DNA from: CAWJFP01 sp963842155
GTDB taxonomy: Bacteria; Pseudomonadota; Alphaproteobacteria; JACZXZ01
Direction: 5' to 3'
Length of the DNA: 64,000 nt
Assembly: GCA_963842155.1 (NCBI GenBank)
Contig: CAWJFP010000005.1
Location: 1 to 64,000, forward strand
Shown here: positions 27,728-36,237 of the stretch, piece by piece
Numbering within the stretch: position 1 is the first letter of the stretch
Layout: every line of letters begins with the position of its first letter
The notes under the pieces: generated by a model
The model's database searches: none
Told to the model about the DNA's origin: nothing
Seen by the model: the letters and a program-made list of their open reading frames with translations, nothing else
Made by a program: the position numbers and the translations under genes

Positions 27728-28033
27728 TCAGAGCTTGCCGGCGATGCGGCCGTTGAAGCCAAAGACGCGGCGGGCGCCGCCATAGGCAACGAGCGTCACC
27801 ATGCGCGTCTGGCCGGGCTCGAAGCGCACCGCCGTGCCGGCCGGAATGTCGAGACGCATGCCGCGGCTCCGCTCGCGATCGAAACGAAGCGCGCGATTAG
27901 TCTCGTAGAAATGGTAATGGCTGCCGACCTGGATCGGCCGGTCGCCGCCATTGGCGACCTCGAGCGTCACCGTCGCGCGTCCCTCGTTGAGGGTTATTTC
28001 GCCTGGCCGCGTGATCATTTCGCCCGGAATCAT
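27728..28033 (-). CDS. ureB: Urease subunit beta UreB
   Basis: This 101-residue structural subunit of urease is complete. It has the typical start MIPGEMITRPGEITLN and the conserved IQVGSHYHFYETNRAL and AYGGARRVFGFNGR. It packs with UreA and UreC in the (ABC)3 enzyme in the cytoplasm. It sits 11 bases downstream of ureA and 10 bases before ureC. Confidence 0.96.
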   Translation of the reverse strand: MIPGEMITRPGEITLNEGRATVTLEVANGGDRPIQVGSHYHFYETNRALRFDRERSRGMRLDIPAGTAVRFEPGQTRMVTLVAYGGARRVFGFNGRIAGKL

Positions 28034-28044
28034 GCGCCACTCTG

Positions 28045-28347
28045 TCAGCGGATCGGGTGATGGACGGTGACGAGCTTGGTCCCGTCGGGAAAGGTCGCCT
28101 CGACCTGCACATCATGGATCATCTCGGGCACGCCTTCCATCACCTGCTCGCGCCGGAGCACGCCGGCGCCGTCGCGCATGAGCTCGGCGACGCTCCGCCC
28201 GTCGCGCGCACCCTCCACCACGAAATCGCTGATGAGGGCGATGGCCTCCGGATGGTTGAGCTTGACGCCGCGCTCGAGGCGCCTACGCGCCACGACCGCC
28301 GCCATGGCGATCAACAGCTTGTCCTTCTCCCTGGCCGTGAGATTCAA
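28045..28347 (-). CDS. ureA: Urease subunit gamma UreA
   Basis: The 100-residue structural subunit is complete, with MNLTAREKDKLLIAMA, RRRLERGVKLNHPEAIALIS and the C-terminal DGTKLVTVHHPI. The family N-terminus begins at a TTG codon at 28347, four bases after a GGAGGG site, so I use this start although upstream frame is open. It is separated from ureD by 20 bases. Confidence 0.94.
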   Translation of the reverse strand: MNLTAREKDKLLIAMAAVVARRRLERGVKLNHPEAIALISDFVVEGARDGRSVAELMRDGAGVLRREQVMEGVPEMIHDVQVEATFPDGTKLVTVHHPIR

Positions 28348-28367
28348 GAGCCCCTCCCTCCGCGTTC

Positions 28368-29237
28368 TTATATCGCCCAGACGCGCGGCATTCGCGCCGG
28401 AAGACCGGCGAGCGCCGCGCGCAAGCCCTTGCAAAGCCGCATGAAATCCTCGCGCAGAAGCCTTGCGTCGCGACCCAGGAGACGCACGAGCAAAAGTCCG
28501 CCCACGATTGTGGCGCCGGCGCGCCCGGCACTCTCGGCCAGCAAGGCGCGCGCCGCGTCGAGCCGGTCGCTCGCGTCGTCGCCCACATAGACAAGCGTCG
28601 CCGCCGCGACCGCCTGGTCGAATCCGGCCGGATGGTCGAGGGTTCGGGCGATGTCCTCCTCGAGATGGAGGGCGTCGGCCCAGCCGAGCACGCCGCCGCG
28701 CCGCACCCGCCAGCTATCATGAAGCAAGCCCTCGGCGAAGCGCTCGCCGCGCGCGCGGCGCCCGAAGATCACCATCTCGCCGGCGAGCAATCTGCCGCCC
28801 GGCGCCACCTGCGCGGAAGTCCGCCTGCGGAGGCGCGCGCGGTCGAAAAGGATAGTCTCCTGCGGCAGCCATTCGAGCCAGGCGCCCGGATGCACTTCCA
28901 GCGCGACCTCGATCGCGGCCTCGCCGTCGCGGGCGCGATAGATTTTCTCCGCCGCTTGCGTTGTCACCACGGCGCGCGCCCCCGGCGACGCCTCGATCGC
29001 GATACGCAGGCTGTCGCCGCCGGTGAGCCCGCCCGAGGTGGTAAGCAGCACCGCGGCGAGAATATCCCCCGTTTCGGGGCGCGGAAAAAGGACGCGGCAG
29101 GGCGTCTTCTGATGAAGATGGGCGAGCGCCGTGCGCCCCCCGACGCAGGCGAAACGCAGCTCCGCCGTCCCGTGACCGCGCTCGAGCCGAGGCTCGGGCG
29201 GCGGGCTGGCGCGGACGAGATGGACATGGTCTCTCAC
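28368..29237 (-). CDS. ureD: Urease accessory protein UreD
   Basis: The 289-residue accessory protein binds the apo-urease and, with UreF and UreG, forms the channel for nickel delivery. Conserved parts seen are LTTSGGLTGGDSL, TQAAEKIYRA and WLPQETILFD. Length is normal for the family. It overlaps nothing but follows urtE with only one base between stop and start, joining the transport and urease halves of the operon. Confidence 0.93.
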   Translation of the reverse strand: MRDHVHLVRASPPPEPRLERGHGTAELRFACVGGRTALAHLHQKTPCRVLFPRPETGDILAAVLLTTSGGLTGGDSLRIAIEASPGARAVVTTQAAEKIYRARDGEAAIEVALEVHPGAWLEWLPQETILFDRARLRRRTSAQVAPGGRLLAGEMVIFGRRARGERFAEGLLHDSWRVRRGGVLGWADALHLEEDIARTLDHPAGFDQAVAAATLVYVGDDASDRLDAARALLAESAGRAGATIVGGLLLVRLLGRDARLLREDFMRLCKGLRAALAGLPARMPRVWAI

Positions 29238-29238
29238 C

Positions 29239-29934
29239 TTAGACGGTAAGGTAGCGCCGAACCTCGGTTTCGACCATATCCTCGCCGCGGCCCGCCAGCA
29301 CGAGCTCGCCCCGTTCCATGACCGCGAAATTGTCGGCGAGGTCGCGCGCGAACTCGAAATACTGCTCGACCAGCAGGATCGCCATGTCGCCGCGCTCGGC
29401 GAGCTTGCGGATCACCCGCTCGATGTCCTTGATGATCGAGGGCTGGATGCCCTCGGTGGGCTCGTCCAGCATGAGCAGCCCCGGCCGCATGACGAGCGCG
29501 CGCGCGATGGCGAGCTGCTGCTGCTGCCCGCCCGAGAGATCGCCGCCGCGCCGGCCCTGCATGGTGCGCAAGACCGGAAAGAGATCGAAGATCTCCTCGG
29601 GGATCTTGCGCGCGGCGCGCGGGAGTGCCGCGAAGCCGGTGCGCAGATTCTCCATCACGCTGAGGCGCGGGAAGATCTCGCGCCCCTGCGGCACGAGGGC
29701 GAGGCCGAGGCGCGCGCGCTCGTAGGGCGGCAGTCGCGCGATGTCGCGGCCGCTCCATTTGATGGCGCCGCGGGCGATCGATTTGAGCCCGATGATGGCG
29801 CGCAAAAGGCTCGTCTTGCCCACGCCGTTGCGCCCCAGCAGGCAGGTGATCTTGCCCTTCTCGGCGACGATGCTCACGTCGCGCAAGGTGTGGCTCGCGC
29901 CGTAGTAAAGATCGACACCCTCGACCGCGAGCAT
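29239..29934 (-). CDS. urtE: Urea ABC transporter ATP-binding subunit UrtE
   Basis: This 231-residue ATPase powers urea import with UrtD. It has Walker A GRNGVGKTSL, the signature LSGGQQQQLAIARAL and Walker B LLMLDEPTEGI, and the LivF-like YYGASHTLRDVS start typical of UrtE. It is cytoplasmic and bound to UrtB/UrtC. The gene lies three bases after urtD. Confidence 0.93.
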   Translation of the reverse strand: MLAVEGVDLYYGASHTLRDVSIVAEKGKITCLLGRNGVGKTSLLRAIIGLKSIARGAIKWSGRDIARLPPYERARLGLALVPQGREIFPRLSVMENLRTGFAALPRAARKIPEEIFDLFPVLRTMQGRRGGDLSGGQQQQLAIARALVMRPGLLMLDEPTEGIQPSIIKDIERVIRKLAERGDMAILLVEQYFEFARDLADNFAVMERGELVLAGRGEDMVETEVRRYLTV

Positions 29935-29937
29935 CTC

Positions 29938-30750
29938 TCAGCGCCCCAGGTAGACTTCGATGACGCGCGGATCGTTCTGCACCCATTCGACCGAGCCCTC
30001 GGAGAGGACAGAACCCTCGTGCAGCACCGAGATGCGCGCACCGAGCCGCCGCACGAACTCCATATCGTGCTCGACCACCACGACCGTGCGGGCGCCGGCG
30101 ATCGAGAGGCAGAGCTCGGCCGTCTTCTCGGTCTCGTGGTCGGTCATGCCGGCGACCGGCTCGTCGAGCAGCAGGAGCTGCGCGTCCTGGATGAGCAGCA
30201 TGCCGATCTCGAGCCATTGCTTCTGGCCGTGGCTGAGCGAGCCGGCGACGGCGTCCACGCGCTCAACCAGGCCGATGGTGGCGAGCGCCGCCGCTATGCG
30301 GTCGCGATGCTCGCCGCTCATCCTGTAAAAGAGCGTGTTGAAGGTGCCGCGCGAGGTGCGCAGGGCGAGCTCGAGATTCTCGAACACCGTCAGGTTCTCG
30401 AACACGGTCGGCTTCTGGAACTTGCGCCCGATGCCGAGATTGGCGATCGCCGATTCGTCGAGCTTGGTGAGGTCGACGCTGCCGTCGAAAAACACCTCGC
30501 CCGCGTCGGGCCGCGTCTTTCCGGTGATGACGTCCATCATCGTGGTCTTGCCGGCGCCGTTGGGCCCGATCACCGTCCGGAGCTCGCCCTTGGTGATGAC
30601 GAGCGAGAGATTGTTGAGCGCCTTGAAGCCGTCGAAGCTGACGGTGACGCCGTCGAGATAGAGATGGGTATTGGCGGCCGGCCGGATGGCGACGGGCGGG
30701 CTGGCGTCCTCGGCGGGGTCCGGCAGCACGGCGAGCGCGGCCTCAACCAT
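29938..30750 (-). CDS. urtD: Urea ABC transporter ATP-binding subunit UrtD
   Basis: The second ATPase of the urea importer, about 270 residues from ATG 30750. It has Walker A GPNGAGKTTMMD, signature LSHGQKQWLEIGMLL and Walker B LLLLDEPVAGM. UrtD carries the LivG-like FQKPTVFENLTVFENLELAL. The start overlaps urtC by eight bases; a GTG at 30786 is an alternative. The N-terminal 35 residues before the ABC domain are variable in this family. Confidence 0.92.
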   Translation of the reverse strand: MVEAALAVLPDPAEDASPPVAIRPAANTHLYLDGVTVSFDGFKALNNLSLVITKGELRTVIGPNGAGKTTMMDVITGKTRPDAGEVFFDGSVDLTKLDESAIANLGIGRKFQKPTVFENLTVFENLELALRTSRGTFNTLFYRMSGEHRDRIAAALATIGLVERVDAVAGSLSHGQKQWLEIGMLLIQDAQLLLLDEPVAGMTDHETEKTAELCLSIAGARTVVVVEHDMEFVRRLGARISVLHEGSVLSEGSVEWVQNDPRVIEVYLGR

Positions 30751-31861
30751 TTCCGGCACTCGCGGCGAGGGCCGCGCGATTGTGACGGAAATCCCGCCAC
30801 TGCTTGGCGAGACCGACCACGCCGCGCGGCAGGAACAGGGTGACGACGATGAAGAGCCCGCCCAGCATGAAAAGCCAGAGCTCGGGGAGCGCGCCGGTGA
30901 AATAGGTCTTGGCGAGGTTGACAATGAAGGCGCCCACGATGGCGCCCACCAAGGTGCCGCGCCCGCCGACCGCGACCCAGATGGCGATCTCGATCGAGTT
31001 GGCGGGCGAGAACTCGCTCGGGTTGATGATGCCGACCTGGGGAACGTAGAGCGCGCCCGCGAAGCCGGCGATCATCGCCGACAGGGTGAAGACGAAGAGC
31101 TTGGCGTTGGTCACCGAATAGCCCAGGAAGCGCACGCGCGGCTCGGCGTCGCGCAGCGCGAGCAGCACGCGGCCGAGCTTCGAGACCACGATGAAGCGGC
31201 AAAGCAGATAGACGATGCCGAGCGCCACGGCCGAGACGATATAGAGGCCGACGCGCGTCGACTGGGCATGGATGTCGTAGCCCAGCACGTCCTTGAAGTC
31301 GGTCAGGCCGTTATTGCCGCCAAAGCCCATATCGTTGCGGAAGAAGGCGAGCTGGAGCGCGAAGGTCATCGCCTGCGTGATGATCGAGAGATAGACCCCG
31401 GTGATGCGCGAGCGGAAGGCCAGCCAGCCGAAGACGAGCGCCAAAAGCCCCGGCACCAGGAAGACCAAGAGGGCCGCGAAGCTGAAATGATCGAAGCCGT
31501 ACCAATACCAGGGCAGCTCCTTCCAATTGAGGAAGACCATGAAGTCGGGCAGCAGCGGATTTTGATAGACGCCGCGCGTGCCGATCTGGCGCATCAGGTA
31601 CATGCCGAAGGCGTAGCCGCCCAGGGCGAAGAAGGCGCCCTGGCCGAGGCTCAATATGCCGGCATAGCCCCAGACCAGATCCATGCCCAAGGCCAGGATC
31701 GCATAGCAGAGATATTTGCCCAGCAGCGGGATGAGATAATCGTCGAGATGGAAGGCGGAATCGGGCGAGGTGGCCTGGTTCAAAAGCGGCACGAGCAGGA
31801 TCAGCACGAAGCCCAGCGCCAGGAAGAGCGCCCAGCCGCGGCGATCGAGGAGCGAAGGCAT
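30743..31861 (-). CDS. urtC: Urea ABC transporter permease UrtC
   Basis: The 372-residue inner-membrane permease has about ten hydrophobic segments and the branched-chain-type permease motif (GYAGILSLGQGAFFALGGYA) plus the coupling region FLGYSVTNAKLFVFTLSAM. It pairs with UrtB. I chose ATG 31861 because the longer frame upstream is Ser/Arg-rich and overlaps urtB. It ends eight bases inside urtD. Confidence 0.92.
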   Translation of the reverse strand: MPSLLDRRGWALFLALGFVLILLVPLLNQATSPDSAFHLDDYLIPLLGKYLCYAILALGMDLVWGYAGILSLGQGAFFALGGYAFGMYLMRQIGTRGVYQNPLLPDFMVFLNWKELPWYWYGFDHFSFAALLVFLVPGLLALVFGWLAFRSRITGVYLSIITQAMTFALQLAFFRNDMGFGGNNGLTDFKDVLGYDIHAQSTRVGLYIVSAVALGIVYLLCRFIVVSKLGRVLLALRDAEPRVRFLGYSVTNAKLFVFTLSAMIAGFAGALYVPQVGIINPSEFSPANSIEIAIWVAVGGRGTLVGAIVGAFIVNLAKTYFTGALPELWLFMLGGLFIVVTLFLPRGVVGLAKQWRDFRHNRAALAASAGNG

Positions 31862-31886
31862 GGATGGCCGCGACGTCGCCAAGGCC

Positions 31887-33525
31887 TCAGGCCTCCGCCG
31901 CGCGACCCTTGAGCGCGAAGAGCCCGCGCGGTCGCCTTTGGATGAAGAGGATGACAATCACCAGGATGAGGACCTTGCCGAGGATGGCGCCCGCCACGGG
32001 CTCGAGGAACTTGTTGGCGATGCCGAGGCCCATGGCGCCGACGAGCGTGCCCATGAGGCTGCCCACGCCGCCGAATACGACGACGAGAAAGCTGTCGACG
32101 ATATAAATCTGGCCGAGGTTGGGGCTCACATTGCCGATCTGGCTCAAGGCCACGCCCGCCATTCCGGCGATGCCCGAGCCGAGGCCGAAGGTGAGCGCGT
32201 CGATGCGCGGGGTACGGATGCCCATCACCGCGGCCATGTCGCGGTTCTGCGTCACCGCGCGCACATAGAGCCCGTAGGCGGTACGGCTCAGCATGAGCGC
32301 GAGCGCGCCCAGAATGATGAAGCAGAACACCACGATATAGACGCGGTTCCAGGTCACCGTGATGCCGCCGGCGAGCTCGAAGCCGCCGGTCATCCAGCTC
32401 GGATTGGCGACGAGCTTGTTGGGCGCGCCGAAGATCGTGCGCACGAGCTGTTGCAGGACGAGGCTTATGCCCCAGGTGGCGAGCAAGGTCTCGAGCGGCC
32501 GGCCGTAAAGGAAGCGGATGACGCTGCGCTCGAGCGCCACGCCCACCGCACCTGCCACCAGGAAGGCGACCGGCACGGCAACGACGAGGTAGAGATCGAG
32601 GACCGACGGCGGCAGCCACGCCTGGAAGGCCGATTGCACCACATAGGCGCTGTAGGCGCCCAGCATGATCATCTCGCCATGGGCCATGTTGATGACGCCC
32701 ATGAGGCCGAAGGTGATGGCGAGCCCGATCGCGGCGAGCAACAGGATCGAGCCCAGGCTTATGCCCTCGATGAGATCTCCGCCGATCTCGATGAAGGCGA
32801 GCTTATGCTCGATCGTCTTGACCGCGGCCTGGGCGGAGGCGCGCAGCTCGGCCGGGGTGTCGGGCGCATTCGCGAGCGCGCTCAGGAAGCCGTGCACCTC
32901 CGGATCGGTCGAGCTGCTCAGAGCCGCCACGGATTTCACGCGCTCCTCCGGCGTGCCGGTCATGAGCTGCACGATGCTGAGGCTCTTCGTCATGGCGGCG
33001 CGGACGGCGGGCACCGTCTCGGCCTTGAGCGCGCGTTCGAGCGCCGCCGCCATCTCCGGCGTGGCGCTCCTGGCGGCCTCGCGCGCGGCAGCCAGGCGCT
33101 GATCGGGGTTCTTGCTGAAGATCTGTAGCCCGCTCAACGCCAGCGCGATGGTGCCGCGCAACCGGTTGTTGACCAGCACGCGGTCGACCGCGTCCCCCGC
33201 CACCTTGCCCAGCGCCTCGCCGGTGACGGGATCGCTGATCTGCATATCGTCGCCGTCGGGCTCGGCGATGACCACGCGTTTCGTCTCGGTGACTACCGCG
33301 AGCTTGCCGTCCGCCAGGGCCTCGAGCGCGGGCTCGGCGCGCGGATCGGCAAGCGCGCCCAGCGCCTTGACGGCGGAGTCCTTCGTCCTCGAAATCGTCC
33401 GAGGCAAGCCTGGCGACGAGATCGGCGAGCTGATCCGCATGAACCGGGCGCGGCCAGGCCCCGAGCAGCGCGAGCAGAAGGGCGATTGCCACCCAGAACC
33501 GCCGAGGCGGGCTGGCTAAGTTCAT
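31887..33525 (-). pseudogene. urtB: Urea ABC transporter permease UrtB, one frame break
   Basis: UrtB is a permease with an unusual N-terminal periplasmic domain. The signal peptide (MNLASPPRRFWVAIALLLAL) and first 50 residues are in one frame, and the remaining 500 (including the permease core LMGVINMAHGEMIMLGAYSA) are in another. One extra base near 33386 in the GAGGACGAAGGACTCC context explains the break. The restored length of about 545 residues is normal. Frame repair gives a product consistent with UrtB in every part. Confidence 0.88.
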
Positions 33526-33658
33526 GGATCCGGTTCCTCGCGGCTGTCGCCTGATGAATTTGGTGGGGGGAAAGCGCTCCGCTCGGAGGGGGCGGATGGG
33601 CCCGGCTGCCCCCCATCGGCCGGGCCCGCGCGGCGACTAGTCCCTCACGGAGGAGGGA

Positions 33659-34951
33659 TCAGTCCTTGTACTTGGGCGAGGTGCAGTTGCCGCAATCCCA
33701 TGGATAGGTCCAGTCCGCGACCTTGCCTTTGTCCTCGGCCAGGTAGGGGCTCCAGGCATCGGCCTTGATCGCGGTCTTGGTCTGCCAGACGATGTCGAAC
33801 TGCCCGTTCGCCTGGATCTCGCCGATATAGACGGGCTTCGAGAGGTGGTGGTTGGTGTTCATCACCGCGATGAAGCCGCTCGGCGCCTTGACCTTCTGGC
33901 CGTACATCGCTTGGCGCACGGCGTCGACGTCGGTGGTGCCGGCCTGCTCGACCGCATGCGTCCACATCTTGAAGCCGATATAGGTCGCCTCCATCGGATC
34001 GTTGGTCGTGCGCTTGTCGTTCTTGATGAAGGCGTGCCATTCCTTGATGAACGTCTCGTTGACGGGGTTCTTGATCGACTCGAAATAGTTCCAGGCGGCG
34101 AGATGGCCGACGAGATTCTTGGTGTCGATGCCGGCCAGCTCCTCCTCGCCGACCGAGAAGGCGACGACCGGGATATCCGACGCTTTGATGCCCTGATTGG
34201 CGAGCTCCTTGTAGAAGGGCACGTTGGCGTCGCCGTTGATGGTCGAGACCACCGCCGTCTTCTTGCCGCCCGAGGCGAACGCCTTGATGGCCGCGACCTC
34301 GGTCTGCCAGTCGGAGAAGCCGAAGGGCGTATAGTTGATCTTGATGTCCTCCGCCGCCACGCCCTTGGCCTTGAGGAAGGCCTCGAGAATCTTGTTGGTG
34401 GTGCGCGGATAGACGTAGTCGGTGCCCTCCAGCACCCAGCGCTTCACGTCGCCGCCTTCCTTGCTCATGAGATATTCGACGGCGGGGATCGCCTGCTGGT
34501 TCGGCGCGGCACCGGTGTAGAACACGTTGTTCGAGCTCTCCTCACCCTCATATTGCACCGGATAGAAGAGCAGCCCGTTGAGCTCCTCGAAGACCGGGAG
34601 AACGGATTTGCGCGAGACCGAGGTCCAGCAGCCGAATACCACCGCGACCTTGTCCTTCTGCAGGAGCTCGCGCGCCTTTTCGGCGAAGAGCGGCCAGTTG
34701 GACGCCGGATCGACGACCACCGCCTCGATCTTCTTGCCCAGGAGGCCGCCATGCTTGTTCTGGATGTCGACCATCATGAGCACGGTATCCTTGAGCGTCG
34801 TCTCGCTGATGGCCATCGTACCGGATAGCGAGTGGAGCACTCCGATCTTGATGGTGTCATCCGCGGCTCGTGCCACGCCTCCCGTGGCAAGAAGACCCGC
34901 GACCGCCGCCAGCGCGCAGGATTTGAGAAGCCACCCCATTCCCTTCGGCAT
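33659..34951 (-). CDS. urtA: Urea ABC transporter substrate-binding protein UrtA
   Basis: The 430-residue periplasmic receptor binds urea for the UrtBCDE importer. It has a signal peptide (to about residue 29, ending ARAAD), then a type I periplasmic-binding fold with IKIGVLHSLSGTMAISE, FGCWTSVSRKSVLPVFE and a C-terminal CGNC pair. The ATG at 34951 follows GGAGGT with six bases between. It is the first gene of the operon, 133 bases before urtB, and a sigma-54-like promoter lies upstream, which suggests nitrogen control. Confidence 0.95.
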   Translation of the reverse strand: MPKGMGWLLKSCALAAVAGLLATGGVARAADDTIKIGVLHSLSGTMAISETTLKDTVLMMVDIQNKHGGLLGKKIEAVVVDPASNWPLFAEKARELLQKDKVAVVFGCWTSVSRKSVLPVFEELNGLLFYPVQYEGEESSNNVFYTGAAPNQQAIPAVEYLMSKEGGDVKRWVLEGTDYVYPRTTNKILEAFLKAKGVAAEDIKINYTPFGFSDWQTEVAAIKAFASGGKKTAVVSTINGDANVPFYKELANQGIKASDIPVVAFSVGEEELAGIDTKNLVGHLAAWNYFESIKNPVNETFIKEWHAFIKNDKRTTNDPMEATYIGFKMWTHAVEQAGTTDVDAVRQAMYGQKVKAPSGFIAVMNTNHHLSKPVYIGEIQANGQFDIVWQTKTAIKADAWSPYLAEDKGKVADWTYPWDCGNCTSPKYKD

Positions 34952-34996
34952 GAAATCACCTCCGTTGCCGTAAATTCTGTGCATCGCACCATCCAT

Positions 34997-35012
34997 GGCA
35001 AGGCGCATGCCA
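34997..35012 (-). promoter_or_regulatory. Sigma-54-type promoter of the urt-ure operon
   Basis: On the minus strand the sequence reads TGGCATGCGCCTTGCC, matching the -24/-12 consensus TGGCAC-N5-TTGC with one change in the first element and correct GG-to-GC spacing. It ends 46 bases upstream of the urtA start, leaving room for a leader of about 35 bases. Urea uptake is commonly under NtrC/RpoN control. An NtrC site was not found with confidence. Confidence 0.5.
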
Positions 35013-35215
35013 AAGGCCGAGAGGGTTCAGGTCTTCGAAAAAACCGTTTTTCGACAGGTAATTGCGCGCATTTGCACAGGAATTGAGCAAGTCTGAGTGT
35101 GGTTGGAATTTGAGCAGCGTCCGTTTGTCTGGCGCGATTTTGGGCATTCCCCTATGACCTGGAGACGAGCGCCGGCCAGCTTGGCGCCGCCCGCCCGAAA
35201 GCCAATATTCCGGCA

Positions 35216-36235
35216 ATGCCGCAGCTGCTCCCCGCGATCGAAAGCTGGCTGAAAATCACCCCGCGCGGGCTCTATTGCGAGGCGGGCGACTTCTATCTCG
35301 ACCCGGTCGGACCGGTCGACCGCGCCGTCATCACCCACGGCCATGGCGATCATGCGCGGCCCGGCCACAGCCATGTGCTGGCCACGCGCGAGACCCTCGC
35401 GATCATGCGCAAGCGGCTCGGCGAGGAAGCCGGCGGAACACTGCAGCCGCTCGCCTATGGCGAGACATTGAGAATCGGCGCCGTGGACGTGACGCTGCTG
35501 CCCGCCGGTCATGTGCTGGGCAGCGCGCAGGTGGTGCTCGAGCATCGCGGCGGCCGCGCGGTGCTCTCGGGCGACTACAAGCGACGCAAGGACCCGACTT
35601 GCGAGCCCTTCGAGCCGCAGCCTTGCGACGTCTTCATTACCGAGGCGACGTTCGGCCTGCCTGTCTTCCGCCATCCCCCCGACACGGACGAGATCGACCG
35701 CCTGCTCCACTCCTTGCGCCTCTTCCCCGAGCGCTGTCAGCTCGTCGGCGCTTATGCGCTCGGCAAATGCCAGCGCCTGCTGGCTTTGCTGCGCCGCCAG
35801 GGGCATGAGGAGCCCGTCTATCTCCATGGCGCCCTCATCCCGCTTTGCGAACTCTACGAGGAGCTAGGCGTTCCGCTCGGCCCGTTGCTGCCGGTCAAGG
35901 GCGTCGCGCGCGACGAGCTGCGGGGCAAGATCGTGCTCGCGCCGCCGGGCGCCGCTTCTGAGCTTTGGGCGCGCCGCCTGCCCGACCCCGTCGTGGCCCT
36001 CGCCTCGGGCTGGATGCGAGTGCGCCAGCGCGCCAAGCAGCGTGGGGTGGAGCTGCCGCTGGTGATCTCCGACCATGCCGACTGGGACGAGCTGCTGCAA
36101 ACGATTGCCGAAGTGGCGCCCGGCGAGCTGTGGATCACCCATGGCGCCGAGGAGGGGCTGCTGCGCCAGGCGACCATCATGGGCTTCCGGGCGCGCGCGC
36201 TCTCGCTGCTCGGCTTCGAGGCCGAGGAGGAGTAG
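35216..36235 (+). CDS. Ligase-associated DNA exonuclease (metallo-beta-lactamase fold)
   Basis: The 339-residue protein belongs to the mRNA 3'-end-processing-factor-like beta-lactamase family found beside ATP-dependent ligases. The metal motif is HGHGDHA near residue 41, followed by LPAGHVLGSAQ, a metal Asp in LSGDYK and a C-terminal ISDHADWDEL and ITHG. It would trim DNA ends before joining. It ends two bases before the ligase gene, so the pair is co-translated. Confidence 0.88.
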   Translation: MPQLLPAIESWLKITPRGLYCEAGDFYLDPVGPVDRAVITHGHGDHARPGHSHVLATRETLAIMRKRLGEEAGGTLQPLAYGETLRIGAVDVTLLPAGHVLGSAQVVLEHRGGRAVLSGDYKRRKDPTCEPFEPQPCDVFITEATFGLPVFRHPPDTDEIDRLLHSLRLFPERCQLVGAYALGKCQRLLALLRRQGHEEPVYLHGALIPLCELYEELGVPLGPLLPVKGVARDELRGKIVLAPPGAASELWARRLPDPVVALASGWMRVRQRAKQRGVELPLVISDHADWDELLQTIAEVAPGELWITHGAEEGLLRQATIMGFRARALSLLGFEAEEE

Positions 36236-36237
36236 CG

